Positions 33,730 through 42,065 of a stretch of DNA of 64,000 nucleotides are shown here, piece by piece. A program made the position numbers and the translations under genes. The notes under the pieces are model-generated. The model was given only the letters and a program-made list of their open reading frames with translations. It was not told the DNA's origin and did not search any database. Source of the stretch: Mycolicibacterium parafortuitum (GTDB lineage: Bacteria; Actinomycetota; Actinomycetes; Mycobacteriales; Mycobacteriaceae); assembly GCF_010725485.1 (NCBI RefSeq), contig NZ_AP022598.1:4650001-4714000 (forward strand), written 5' to 3'. The stretch's first letter is position 1. Every line of letters starts with the position of its first letter.

Positions 33730-35094
33730 TCAGCTCTCGGCGCGGGTCATCTCCTCGACATAGTCCGGCCAGTCCAGCGAGTCGACCGGGTTCGCCCGGG
33801 ACAGCGCCGGGTCGTCGTCGCGGAACGTGCGCGCCGGGCCCGGCCCGGTGGCCCGGCTCTCGAACCGCACGGTCATCACGCCGTGTCCGGCGCCCTGAAC
33901 CCAACCGTGGCCGAACTCGGTGTGGGACACGTCGTCGCCGATCCGCCACGCGGGGCCGACCGGAGACGACGCCGGCGAGGCCGGTGAGGACGGCCCGACG
34001 CTGGTCAGTTCCTCGGTGGTCGCCGCTTCCAGGTCGGGGAACAGTGATTCCTGCTGGATGTCGGACAGACCGGAGAACCCGACCCCGACCAGACGGACCG
34101 GCCCGATGTCGACCGGGTCGAGGAGCAGCCGGTGCGCGGTCGCGATCAGGGTGCCCGCGTCGGTCGTCGCGTACGGCAGTGTGGCCGACCGCGTCAGCGT
34201 GCTCATGTCGGACTTCTTGAGCTTCACCGTCACGGTGCGCGCCCCGCGGCCGTCCTTGAGCAGTCTGCGGTGGGCGTGCTCGCCGATCGGCCCGGCCGCA
34301 TCGCGCAGCTGGCGCAGCGTGGTCAGATCCTCGGGAAAGGTCGATTCGGCGCTGATCTGTTTGGCGGGTGCGTTCTCGGCGACCGGCCGGTCGTCGATGC
34401 CGCGCGCCAGCCGGTGCAGTGCCGGACCGACGGTCGGGCCCAGGATGTTGGCGACCTCGGTGTCCGACAGCGCCGCGAATCCGCCGACAGTGTCGATCCC
34501 GAGTTTGTGCAGTTTGTCCTCGGCCACCGGCCCGATGCCCCAGAGTTTGCGCACCGGAAGGTCCTCCAGCAGCTCACGTTCCTCGTCGTGGGCGACGACC
34601 CTGATACCGTCCGGTTTGGCCAGGCCGGAGGCGATCTTCGCGATCTGTTTGCCCGCCCCCGCGCCCACCGACGCGACCAGCCCGGTGACGGCCGCGACGT
34701 CGGCACGCAACTGCTGGCAGAACTCTGCCACCTCCCCCGACGAGGCACCGATGAGCACGTCGGGCTCGCCGAACGCCTCGTCGAACGAGAGTTGTTCGAG
34801 CACCGGCACTCTGGCGCGCACGGTCTCGAACACCCGCCGGCTGGCCAGCCCGTAGACCACCCCGCGCGGCGGCAGCACCACCGCAGCAGCACCGACCAGC
34901 CGCCGGGCCTGGTGCATCGGCATCGCCGACCGGGCGCCGAACACCCGGGACTCGTAGCTGGCGCCGGCGACCACGCCACGGCCGCCCAGACCGCCGACGA
35001 GTACCGGCCGTCCCCGCAACGTCGGGCGGGTCAACTGCTCGACGGACGCGAAGAACGCGTCCATGTCCAGGTGCAGGACCCATCGAGCGGCCAC
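33730..35094 (-). CDS. dinX: DNA polymerase IV (Y family)
   Basis: A translesion polymerase of about 454 aa. The N-terminal catalytic block [33 protein letters not shown] and [12 protein letters not shown] carry the metal-binding acids. A helix-hairpin-helix thumb ([20 protein letters not shown]) and little-finger domain follow. A C-terminal extension of about 100 residues includes [27 protein letters not shown], which resembles a small beta domain seen in mycobacterial DinB1. The GTG at 35094 has TAGCAT (35108-35103) 8 bases upstream. Confidence 0.93.
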   Translation of the reverse strand: MAARWVLHLDMDAFFASVEQLTRPTLRGRPVLVGGLGGRGVVAGASYESRVFGARSAMPMHQARRLVGAAAVVLPPRGVVYGLASRRVFETVRARVPVLEQLSFDEAFGEPDVLIGASSGEVAEFCQQLRADVAAVTGLVASVGAGAGKQIAKIASGLAKPDGIRVVAHDEERELLEDLPVRKLWGIGPVAEDKLHKLGIDTVGGFAALSDTEVANILGPTVGPALHRLARGIDDRPVAENAPAKQISAESTFPEDLTTLRQLRDAAGPIGEHAHRRLLKDGRGARTVTVKLKKSDMSTLTRSATLPYATTDAGTLIATAHRLLLDPVDIGPVRLVGVGFSGLSDIQQESLFPDLEAATTEELTSVGPSSPASPASSPVGPAWRIGDDVSHTEFGHGWVQGAGHGVMTVRFESRATGPGPARTFRDDDPALSRANPVDSLDWPDYVEEMTRAES

Positions 35095-35102
35095 AGCTGC
35101 AG

Positions 35103-35126
35103 ATGCTAGGGCGTTGCCGTTAGCGT
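35103..35126. promoter_or_regulatory. Divergent -10 elements for polymerase IV and the S4 protein
   Basis: Minus strand TAGCAT (35108-35103) lies 8 bases from the polymerase GTG. Plus strand TAGCGT (35121-35126) lies 7 bases from the S4-protein GTG at 35134. Both genes should be leaderless, and the two -10s are only 12 bases apart. Confidence 0.5.
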
Positions 35127-35133
35127 GGCCGGT

Positions 35134-35367
35134 GTGGCACACCCGAGCGCCGAACCTTTCGATGTGGCGATCCGCGACGAGACCATCAGGCTCGGCCAGT
35201 TCCTGAAGCTGGCGAACCTGATCGACTCCGGCGCCGACGCCAAGACGGTGATCGCCGACGGTGCCGTCACCGTCAACGGCGAGCTCGAGCAGCGCCGCGG
35301 CAGGCAGCTGCGCGCCGGCGACGTCGTCGAGCTCTCAGGGCGGGCCGCGCGGGTCACCGCCGGCTAG
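35134..35367 (+). CDS. Small S4-domain RNA-binding protein
   Basis: A 77-aa protein that is essentially a single S4 domain: [50 protein letters not shown]. This matches YaaA/YbcJ-type stand-alone S4 proteins, which bind structured RNA. I prefer the GTG at 35134 over an in-frame GTG at 35125 because TAGCGT lies 7 bases before it. Its TAG overlaps the ileS stop on the opposite strand. Confidence 0.87.
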   Translation: MAHPSAEPFDVAIRDETIRLGQFLKLANLIDSGADAKTVIADGAVTVNGELEQRRGRQLRAGDVVELSGRAARVTAG

Positions 35368-38300
35368 ATCTTCGCGATCGCCACCCGCACGCCGTCGCCG
35401 ATCTCGGCACCGCCGTCGGGTTCGCCGAACTCGAAGCTGGTCGCGAGGATCTCCCCCGCGATCAGATCGCGGTGGGTCTGCGCCCATTCCTGATGCTGCG
35501 CGGGTACCGAGATCACCACCGAGATCCGGTCGGAGACTTCGAGACCGGTCGACTTGCGCAGCTCCTGCAGCTCGCGGATGCGGTCCTTGGCCCACCCCTC
35601 GGCCTCCAGCTCGGGGGTGACGGTGCCGTCCAGCACCACCAGCCCGGCACCGTCGGGCAGCGCCGCAGTCCACTCCGGGTCGGCCGCAACGAGTTTGGAG
35701 CTGTACTCCTCGGGCAGCAGCACCGCGGGCCCGGCGGTCAGTGTGCCGTCGTCGTTGACGGCCGCCTCGCCGGCCTTGACGGCCTTGATCGCGGCCTGCA
35801 CGTCCTTGCCGATGCGCGGACCCGCGACGCGGGCGTTGACGGCCAGCTCGAACCTGCCGTAGGTGGCGATGTCGGCGGTGAGCTCGACGGCCTTGACGTT
35901 CAGCTCGTCGGCGATCAGGTCCCGGTAGGGCTCCAGTCGCTTCGGGTCGTCCACCGCCACCGTGAGTTTCGGCAACGGCAGCCGCACCCGCAGCTTCTTG
36001 GCCTTGCGCAGCGACGAACCGACCGAGGCCACCTCGCGGACCAGGTCCATGTCGGCGACCAGCTGCGGATCGGCGGGCAGCAGGTCAGCCTCGGGCCAGT
36101 CGGTCAGGTGCACCGATCGCTCGCCGGTCACGCCGCGCCAGATCACCTCGGAGATCAGCGGCAGCAGCGGCGCGGCGAGCCGCCCGGTGACCTCCAGCAC
36201 GGTGTGCAGCGTGTCGATCGCATCGGCGTCCTCATCCCAGAACCGCGAACGGGACCGCCGCACGTACCAGTTCGTCAACGCCTCGGTGAACTGACGCAAC
36301 TGGTCGCACGCGCCGGAGATGTCGCACACGTCCAGCGATGCGGTCAACTGATCGCGCAGCACCGCGAGCTTGGCCAGGATGTAGCGATCCAGCACGTTCG
36401 TCGAGTCGGTGCGCCATCTGCCCTTGGCCGGCGCGTACAGCGCCAGGAACGTGTAGGCGTTCCACAGCGGCAGCAGCACCTGTCGCACACCTTCGCGGAT
36501 GCCCTGCTCGGTGACGATCAGGTTGCCGCCGCGCAGGATCGGCGAAGCCATCAGGAACCATCGCATCGCGTCGGAGCCGTCGCGGTCGAACACCTCGTTG
36601 ACATCCGGGTAGTTGCGCAGCGACTTGCTCATCTTCTGGCCGTCGTTGCCGAGCACGATGCCGTGCGATACGCAGGTGCGGAACGCGGGGCGGTCGAACA
36701 GCGCGGTGGACAGCACGTGCAGGGTGTAGAACCAGCCGCGGGTCTGCCCGATGTACTCCACGATGAAATCGCCGGGAAAGTGCGACTCGAACCACTGCTC
36801 GTTCTCGAACGGGTAGTGCAGCTGCCCGTAAGGCATCGACCCCGAATCGAACCAGACGTCGAGCACGTCCTCGATGCGGCGCATCGTCGATTTGCCGGTC
36901 GGGTCATCGGGGTTGGGCCGTGTCAGCTGGTCGATGTAGGGCCGGTGCAGATTGTCGGGACGCACCCCGAAGTCACGTTCGAGCTCGTCGAGGCTGCCGT
37001 ACACGTCGATCCGCGGATAGGCCGGGTCGTCGGACTTCCACACCGGGATCGGACTGCCCCAGTAGCGGTTTCGCGAGATCGACCAGTCCCGCGCACCTTG
37101 TAGCCACTTGCCGAACTGCCCGTCCTTGACGTGCTCGGGGTACCAGGTGATCTCCTGATTGAGTTCGACCATGCGGTCGCGGAACTGGCTCACCTTGATG
37201 AACCACGACGACACAGCTCGGTAGATCAGCGGGTTGCGGCAGCGCCAGCAGTGCGGGTACGAGTGCTCGTAGGTGTCGTGCCGCAGCAGCACCGCACCGT
37301 TCGCGGCGGCGGGTCCGGTGCCGTTCTTCAGATCACGGATGATCTGCGGGTTCGCGTCGAACACGTGCTGGCCGGCGTAGTCGGGCACGGTCGAGTCGAA
37401 GCGGCCCTTGGAATCCACCGGGGTCACGGCCTCGATGCCACCCGCCTGCGCGGTGGCCATGTCGTCCTCACCGTAGGCCGGCGACATGTGCACCAACCCG
37501 GTGCCGTCCTCGGTGCTGACGAACTCACCGGGAAGCACCCGGAACGCGTTGGCCGAGTCCATGAAATACGGGAACGGCGGCGCGTACCGCACGTCGAGCA
37601 GATCGCGGCCGGTGTAGCTCGCCACGACGGCCGGTTCCTCGCCGAGTTCACGCGCGTAGGCGCCCAGGCGCGACTCGGCGAGCACGTAGCGGCGCCCGTC
37701 GGCCTCCACCACGACGTAGGTGATCTCGGGGTTGACCGCCACGGCCTGGTTGGACGGCAGCGTCCACGGCGTGGTCGTCCAGATCAGCAGGTAGGCGCCG
37801 ACGAGGTCCGGGACGGGCCCGTCTGTCACGCGGTAGCCGACGGTGAGCGCCGGGTCCTGCCGGCTCTGGTACACGTCGTCGTCCATCCGCAGCTCGTGGC
37901 TGGACAGCGGCGTCTCGTCATTCCAGCAGTACGGCAGCACGCGGTTGCCCTCATAGGCCAGGCCCTTGTCCCACAGCTGTTTGAACACCCAGATCACCGA
38001 CTCCATGAAGCCGATGTCGAGGGTCTTGTAGTCGTTGTCGAAATCGACCCAGCGGGCCTGGCGGGTCACGTAGTCGCGCCATTCGCCGGTGTACTTGAGC
38101 ACCGATGCCCGGCATGCGTCGTTGAACTTCTCGATGCCCATCTCTTCGATCTGGGCTTTGTCGGTGATGCCGAGCTGACGCTGCACCTCGAGTTCGGCCG
38201 GCAGTCCGTGGGTGTCCCAGCCGAACCGGCGCTCGACCTTGTATCCGCGCATGGTGCGGTAGCGGGGAACGATGTCCTTGACGTAGCCGGTCAGCAGGTG

Positions 38301-38480
38301 GCCGTAGTGCGGCAGACCGTTGGCGAACGGCGGGCCGTCGTAGAACACGTACTCGGGCGAGCCGTCGCGCCGCGCAACGCTGGCGCGGAAGGTGTCGTCG
38401 CCGTCCCAGTAGCGCAGGACCTCGGACTCCAGCGCGGGGAAACTCGGCGCGCCGGAGGCGGGCTTGGGATATGCGGTCAC
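35364..38480 (-). CDS. ileS: Isoleucyl-tRNA synthetase
   Basis: A class I synthetase of about 1038 aa. The HIGH motif is GLPHYGHLL and the KMSKS motif is [13 protein letters not shown]. The CP1 editing domain has [13 protein letters not shown] and the Asp-containing GEDDM region. A long C-terminal anticodon-binding domain follows. It is the eukaryote-like IleS type. I chose the GTG at 38480 because AGGAGA lies 8 bases upstream; an ATG at 38501 would add 7 residues. The leader carries a T-box, so expression should respond to uncharged tRNA-Ile. Confidence 0.96.
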   Translation of the reverse strand: MTAYPKPASGAPSFPALESEVLRYWDGDDTFRASVARRDGSPEYVFYDGPPFANGLPHYGHLLTGYVKDIVPRYRTMRGYKVERRFGWDTHGLPAELEVQRQLGITDKAQIEEMGIEKFNDACRASVLKYTGEWRDYVTRQARWVDFDNDYKTLDIGFMESVIWVFKQLWDKGLAYEGNRVLPYCWNDETPLSSHELRMDDDVYQSRQDPALTVGYRVTDGPVPDLVGAYLLIWTTTPWTLPSNQAVAVNPEITYVVVEADGRRYVLAESRLGAYARELGEEPAVVASYTGRDLLDVRYAPPFPYFMDSANAFRVLPGEFVSTEDGTGLVHMSPAYGEDDMATAQAGGIEAVTPVDSKGRFDSTVPDYAGQHVFDANPQIIRDLKNGTGPAAANGAVLLRHDTYEHSYPHCWRCRNPLIYRAVSSWFIKVSQFRDRMVELNQEITWYPEHVKDGQFGKWLQGARDWSISRNRYWGSPIPVWKSDDPAYPRIDVYGSLDELERDFGVRPDNLHRPYIDQLTRPNPDDPTGKSTMRRIEDVLDVWFDSGSMPYGQLHYPFENEQWFESHFPGDFIVEYIGQTRGWFYTLHVLSTALFDRPAFRTCVSHGIVLGNDGQKMSKSLRNYPDVNEVFDRDGSDAMRWFLMASPILRGGNLIVTEQGIREGVRQVLLPLWNAYTFLALYAPAKGRWRTDSTNVLDRYILAKLAVLRDQLTASLDVCDISGACDQLRQFTEALTNWYVRRSRSRFWDEDADAIDTLHTVLEVTGRLAAPLLPLISEVIWRGVTGERSVHLTDWPEADLLPADPQLVADMDLVREVASVGSSLRKAKKLRVRLPLPKLTVAVDDPKRLEPYRDLIADELNVKAVELTADIATYGRFELAVNARVAGPRIGKDVQAAIKAVKAGEAAVNDDGTLTAGPAVLLPEEYSSKLVAADPEWTAALPDGAGLVVLDGTVTPELEAEGWAKDRIRELQELRKSTGLEVSDRISVVISVPAQHQEWAQTHRDLIAGEILATSFEFGEPDGGAEIGDGVRVAIAKI

Positions 38481-38536
38481 GTGCTGCGTCTCCTGTGCCA
38501 TCACACGATCTAGGCACGGGGACGAACGTCGCGCAG

Positions 38537-38704
38537 GTGCGCGAGCGCCGCGGTACCACCCCGCTTGCGCACACATGGTGTGCGCCACTCGAATCTGGGC
38601 TGTGACGGGCCCGGCCGTTCGGTTCTACTGGGCGAGGCCCGCTTTTCTCGGGCCCACGCTGTTCTTCCGAAGACTCCCCGGTGATGGCCGGATCGACGCC
38701 GTTG
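38537..38704 (-). ncRNA. T-box riboswitch (isoleucine), ileS leader
   Basis: The T-box core GGGGTGGTACCGCGG reads on the minus strand at 38562-38548. It is enclosed by GTGCGC/GCGCAC arms (38572-38567 and 38542-38537) that would form the anti-sequestrator stem. Upstream, a short hairpin with CCGG arms presents ATC (Ile codon, 38685-38683) in its loop; this fits the short Stem I of actinobacterial ileS T-boxes. Regulation is probably translational, through the AGGAGA at 38494-38489. The start at about 38704 is inferred from a TAAACT -10 at 38716-38711. Confidence 0.88.
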
Positions 38705-38710
38705 CCCAAC

Positions 38711-38716
38711 AGTTTA
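38711..38716 (-). promoter_or_regulatory. -10 element of the ileS leader
   Basis: TAAACT on the minus strand, placing the start of the T-box transcript near 38704. The -35 position falls inside the hairpin at 38721-38750 and has no clear TTGACA match. Confidence 0.5.
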
Positions 38717-38720
38717 GCGG

Positions 38721-38750
38721 CGTCGCCGTGGTGGTTTCACCACGGCGACG
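38721..38750. terminator. Strong 13-bp hairpin between the condensation-like gene and ileS
   Basis: CGTCGCCGTGGTG, loop GTTT, CACCACGGCGACG: a perfect 13-bp stem with a 4-base loop. Read from the minus strand it follows the gene ending at 38799 and precedes the ileS promoter, so it probably insulates ileS and its T-box from upstream transcription. There is no U-tract on that strand; on the plus strand a T-rich run follows about 10 bases later. Confidence 0.7.
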
Positions 38751-38798
38751 CCGCGTCGGGTCTTTTCTTCTTGTGAAGTGCTTGAGTGGGCCGGGCCG

Positions 38799-39434
38799 CT
38801 ACAGCGGCGCCGCCGCGTCCGAGGTGATGTCGACGACGGCGAGCGGGAACTGCTCGGCCATCTCCTCGACCGAGTACGCGTCGAACCGCTGCGCGTCGTA
38901 CCACCAGTCGATCTGCAGGCCGCCCCCGAGACGCTGCACCCGAAGCTCCAGGGCGCGGCCGGCCGGCTCGTCGACGAGTCCGCCGGCGGAGACGTTCAGC
39001 AACACCTCCGCGGGCTCCCCGGTGCGACCGGGCGCTGTCGCCAAGGCGGCGTGGGCCCCCTGCAGCATTTCCGTGGGCCCCGCCGTTGCCGTGTCCGCAC
39101 ACAGCAGGGTCACCGGGTGGCTCAGCCAGCGCTGACCTCCCGTGACATCGACGGCCACAGCTCCTTCACCGCGCGTGCGTCCGAGCATGCGCCCGAATGC
39201 AGCCAGCAGAATCTCTTCGATCTGCACGCCGAGCCAGGAGGCTGCGGCTTCGATTTCCTCGGTCAGTTCGCTCGAAGGGACAGTTGTGAACTTCTCTAGC
39301 TGATCTGGCAGCGCTTCGGCCGAAGACCGGTCGAAGATGTCGAGCGCCGCCGGCGCGGTGGAGACGGGCCGTTGTTTGACCTCGTCTGCGATGTATGGAG
39401 CGACCATGGGCATACCGTACAGCGAATGTCCCAT
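38799..39434 (-). CDS. Stand-alone C-terminal half of a condensation-type acyltransferase domain
   Basis: A 211-aa protein resembling the second half of NRPS condensation/Pap acyltransferase domains. LGVQIEEILLAAFGRML matches the helix after the domain midpoint, AVAVDVTGGQRW the strand with the usual HGR, and ALELRVQRLGGGLQIDWWYDAQRFDAYSVEEMAEQF the closing segment. The first half with the HHxxxDG catalytic motif is absent, so catalysis is unlikely alone. The ATG at 39434 has no clear Shine-Dalgarno, and internal ATGs are possible. It could be a remnant or a partner/inhibitor protein; I cannot tell which. Confidence 0.6.
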   Translation of the reverse strand: MGHSLYGMPMVAPYIADEVKQRPVSTAPAALDIFDRSSAEALPDQLEKFTTVPSSELTEEIEAAASWLGVQIEEILLAAFGRMLGRTRGEGAVAVDVTGGQRWLSHPVTLLCADTATAGPTEMLQGAHAALATAPGRTGEPAEVLLNVSAGGLVDEPAGRALELRVQRLGGGLQIDWWYDAQRFDAYSVEEMAEQFPLAVVDITSDAAAPL

Positions 39435-39437
39435 TTT

Positions 39438-39453
39438 TGGGAGAGACCTCCCA
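39438..39453. promoter_or_regulatory. Inverted repeat before the condensation-like gene
   Basis: TGGGAG-AGAC-CTCCCA, perfect 6-bp arms, directly upstream of the minus-strand ATG and about 90 bases from the divergent HTH gene. CACAACTGTG, another short dyad, follows at 39452-39461. It is a candidate operator for the HTH protein. Confidence 0.45.
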
Positions 39454-39530
39454 CAACTGTGACGGCTGGGTCAATTAAGAACGTGTTCTTCATTTGCCGG
39501 CAGGGGCTCCCCGCGGTCGGGATCAGGGTT

Positions 39531-39536
39531 TATGGT
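39531..39536 (+). promoter_or_regulatory. -10 element of the HTH gene
   Basis: TATGGT, 6 bases before the ATG at 39543, predicting a leaderless mRNA and supporting this start over in-frame codons upstream. Confidence 0.5.
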
Positions 39537-39542
39537 GTTCTG

Positions 39543-39917
39543 ATGCCCCGTACGGACGAGAACGGCAGACAGCTGAAAGCCCTGCTCGACTACCTCCTCG
39601 ACGGAGAAATCGACGCTAAAGACATATTCGATGCGCTGGGTATTTCCAGCAGTACTTATTATCGGCGAATTAAAGATGCCGATTATCCAAATGCCGAGGA
39701 ACTTCGCCTCGTGGCCGATCGCTTTTCCCTTAGCTACCCAGACCTTCAAATCCAATTCGGCCTGATGAGTCGGCAGGAAGTGTGGAGCTACGTCGAAGCA
39801 TCGGGTGCCGCCCCGCACGGGGTCGTTACACTGCCGGATTCCACTGTAAGGGCTGCTACGCGGCAGCGAACCAAACTGTCCGATCTGGCGCCGCGCCTCG
39901 ACGCTCCGCCGCTGTAG
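39543..39917 (+). CDS. Small HTH regulator-like protein
   Basis: A 124-aa protein whose first 70 residues look like an XRE/phage-repressor-type helix-turn-helix: QLKALLDYLLDGEIDAKDIFDALGISSSTYYRRIKDADYPNAEELRLVADRF. The remainder is polar with no known domain. Codon use is unlike its neighbours: AT-rich codons such as ATA, TTA, AAA, AAT and TAT are frequent between 39600 and 39760. This suggests horizontal origin or relaxed selection. It is followed 52 bases later by a multi-pass membrane protein. DNA binding is inferred; no ligand is evident. Confidence 0.7.
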   Translation: MPRTDENGRQLKALLDYLLDGEIDAKDIFDALGISSSTYYRRIKDADYPNAEELRLVADRFSLSYPDLQIQFGLMSRQEVWSYVEASGAAPHGVVTLPDSTVRAATRQRTKLSDLAPRLDAPPL

Positions 39918-39930
39918 CCCGCAACCCGCA

Positions 39931-39936
39931 TACAAT
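39931..39936 (+). promoter_or_regulatory. -10 element upstream of the membrane protein gene
   Basis: TACAAT, a near-perfect -10 hexamer, 33 bases before the ATG at 39970. It would let the membrane protein be transcribed independently of the HTH gene. No -35 is clear. Confidence 0.45.
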
Positions 39937-39969
39937 TTGCTGAACTAGTTCTGTCCGAAAGCGAATTAC

Positions 39970-40704
39970 ATGGCTCTGGCATCTCTGATCGCGATCACAC
40001 TCCTGTGTATCGGGTGGAGTCTGTGGATTCGTCGCGTCACGTGGTCGTGCCGATGGGAAGTCGCCGCGACGCTGAATATCGCGTTACAGGGCGCCGCGGT
40101 GCTGCTGATGTCCCCGCTGGCCTCCGAGACCCTGGGCCCGTTGCTGCACTCGCTGACGGGTAAGTGGAACCTCGAGGACTATCTCGGCCACGATTGCTAC
40201 ATCGTCGCCGCCTCGGCCGTCGTGTACAACACCGTCGGCAGGTTGGAACAAGACCATGCAATGCAGCAACGGTTCCGCAAGCACATCGAACTGCCTGCGA
40301 CACTGTGCATCCCGCTGCTGCTCGCGGCCTTCTGGATCGGCAACGGCGCGCAGATGTACCGGCCGGACTTCTTCGACGTTCCCACCGACCTGTGGTTGAA
40401 CCTGTATTGGCTGATGCTCTGCGGCATGCTGATCTACCTGCTGTTGTACGGATCCCGGGCCTTGCTGATCCTGCGCACCGACCCCCGTTCGCGGGCGATC
40501 GCGGACGTGTACCTGTTCGCGTCGGCGATGGGCATCCTGGCCTGCATCGTGCGGATCGTCACCGCCTTTGTCCCGGCTCTGCAGACCGTCCACGGAACGA
40601 CGCTGGTGTGGGTCTTCGCGTGTGCCTGCGGCGCGGGCTTCGCACTGACCTCGGCGCATTCCTGGCGGATCAAGACCAGGTGGTTCTCGAACGCCAGGAG
40701 CTAG
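39970..40704 (+). CDS. Multi-pass (about 7 TM) membrane protein, possible transporter or sensor
   Basis: A 244-aa protein with about seven hydrophobic segments: LASLIAITLLCIGWSLWI, ATLNIALQGAAVLLM, YIVAASAVVYNTVG, ATLCIPLLLAAFWIG, LWLNLYWLMLCGMLIYLLLYG, VYLFASAMGILACIV and TLVWVFACACGAGFAL. The layout resembles actinobacterial 'MAB_1171c-type' putative membrane proteins, which also occur next to small HTH genes; I hold that link loosely. The charged segment RLEQDHAMQQRFRKHIE would be cytoplasmic. It is convergent with lipL, with a 16-base gap. Confidence 0.7.
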   Translation: MALASLIAITLLCIGWSLWIRRVTWSCRWEVAATLNIALQGAAVLLMSPLASETLGPLLHSLTGKWNLEDYLGHDCYIVAASAVVYNTVGRLEQDHAMQQRFRKHIELPATLCIPLLLAAFWIGNGAQMYRPDFFDVPTDLWLNLYWLMLCGMLIYLLLYGSRALLILRTDPRSRAIADVYLFASAMGILACIVRIVTAFVPALQTVHGTTLVWVFACACGAGFALTSAHSWRIKTRWFSNARS

Positions 40705-40720
40705 CTAGAACGGCGGGTGT

Positions 40721-42013
40721 TCAGACTGCGGTGGCGGTGACGTCGGTGAACGGTGCACCGTACTCGCGCACCCGACGGTAGCCGTTGCGGCGGGCCGACG
40801 CCGCGCCGAGCCGGATCAATCCAGCGGTGGCGACGAAGCCGGCCTGATCGCTGACCACAAACGGGGTGAGCAGGCGGTTGTGCACGAATCCGAACGCCAG
40901 ACCGGTGTCGGGGTCAGCCCAGCCCAGTGACCCGCCGAGCCCGACGTGACCGAAACCGGGCAATACGCCCGGAATGGGCAGACCGTGATAGCCGAGGTGG
41001 AACGACAGCGGCATGACCATGCTGTGGTCGAGCCGCAGGCTGCGGCGCCCGATCAGCCTGGTAGCCGTGTCGCGCGACAGATACTGCCGACCGTCGATAC
41101 GTCCTTCGTTGGCGATCGCGCCGTACATGCGGGCCAGCGCCCGGGCGGTCGCGACGCCGTTGGCGGCCGGAATCTCTCCGTCGAGCAACGGCGTGTCGCC
41201 CTGCACGAAGCTCTTGACGCCCGGGAAGTAGATCGCGCCGAAGCCCGCCGAGAAGGGCAGCGCGGCGATGTGCGGGGCGACCATGTTGAACAACGGGTTC
41301 TGCAGCCGGGTCTGCGGACCGATGATGCGCGCCGGCTGGGTGGGCGCCTGTACCGGAGGCCTGCCGAGGTGAATGCCGTCGGTGTTCAGCGGAGCGGCCA
41401 CCTCGGTGCGGATCAGCTCACGCATACCGACGCCGGTGACCGACCGCGCCAGGCCCGACAACAACCAGCCGAAGGTGAAGGCGTGATAAGCGGGCTTGCC
41501 GACCAGCCAGCTCGCCGGAGCAGCGGCCAGCCGCTCCTCCATCACGAGGTGATCCATCAGGTCGGTCTTGGCCGCACCGTTGAGCTGGGACAGCCCGGCC
41601 CGGTGCCGCATCAGTTCGCGGACCGTGATCGTCGCCTTGCCGTTGACGCCGAACTCGCGCCAGTACTCGGCCACGGGTGCGTCGTAATCGATGAGCCCGC
41701 GATCGGCCAGCCGGTGGATGACGGTGGCGGCCACGCCCTTGGTCGCCGAGAACACCATCGGCGCGGTGTCTGCGGTCCAGCGGCGCTTGCCCTTGCGGTC
41801 GGCCCACCCTGTCCACACGTCGACGACGGGTTCACCGTCCAGGTACACCGACAGCGCGCCCCCGCCGAAACGGCGATGGGGAAACATCTGCGCGAAGGCT
41901 CGGACCGCGAGAGTGAAGTTGGGGTCAGCAGCACCCTGTACGCCCCGGGGCAGATGGCCACCGTGACCGTGTGAGAGCGCCTCGTCGCGCTCCCGGGAAT
42001 TGACACCCGTCAC
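40721..42013 (-). CDS. lipL: LipL-type serine beta-lactamase-family esterase
   Basis: About 430 aa, class C beta-lactamase/esterase fold. It has the SxxK motif in MVFSATKGVAATVIH (Ser nucleophile and Lys), the YxN-type motif region at KPAYHAFTFGWLLSG, and a late GFGHVGLGGSLGWADP loop in place of KTG. Family members (M. tuberculosis LipL) are esterases with cell-surface association and weak beta-lactamase activity. The GTG at 42013 has TAGATT (42026-42021) 7 bases upstream, so it is likely leaderless and transcribed separately from meaB. Confidence 0.92.
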   Translation of the reverse strand: MTGVNSRERDEALSHGHGGHLPRGVQGAADPNFTLAVRAFAQMFPHRRFGGGALSVYLDGEPVVDVWTGWADRKGKRRWTADTAPMVFSATKGVAATVIHRLADRGLIDYDAPVAEYWREFGVNGKATITVRELMRHRAGLSQLNGAAKTDLMDHLVMEERLAAAPASWLVGKPAYHAFTFGWLLSGLARSVTGVGMRELIRTEVAAPLNTDGIHLGRPPVQAPTQPARIIGPQTRLQNPLFNMVAPHIAALPFSAGFGAIYFPGVKSFVQGDTPLLDGEIPAANGVATARALARMYGAIANEGRIDGRQYLSRDTATRLIGRRSLRLDHSMVMPLSFHLGYHGLPIPGVLPGFGHVGLGGSLGWADPDTGLAFGFVHNRLLTPFVVSDQAGFVATAGLIRLGAASARRNGYRRVREYGAPFTDVTATAV

Positions 42014-42020
42014 AGTGCTG

Positions 42021-42026
42021 AATCTA
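42021..42026 (-). promoter_or_regulatory. -10 element of lipL
   Basis: Minus strand TAGATT, 7 bases before the GTG, in the 52-base gap after meaB. Confidence 0.5.
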
Positions 42027-42065
42027 CCCCGGTGTGCGGCAAACAATCCTGGTGTTACCGATTTG

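Noticed and set aside
38502..38588. N-terminal extension of IleS from an ATG at 38588
   Set aside because: It would translate the T-box core; the GTG at 38480 has a well-placed Shine-Dalgarno.
38799..39434. Calling the half condensation gene a pseudogene
   Set aside because: The frame is intact with its own candidate start, operator and terminator and no trace of the missing half nearby. Truncation is possible but not shown.
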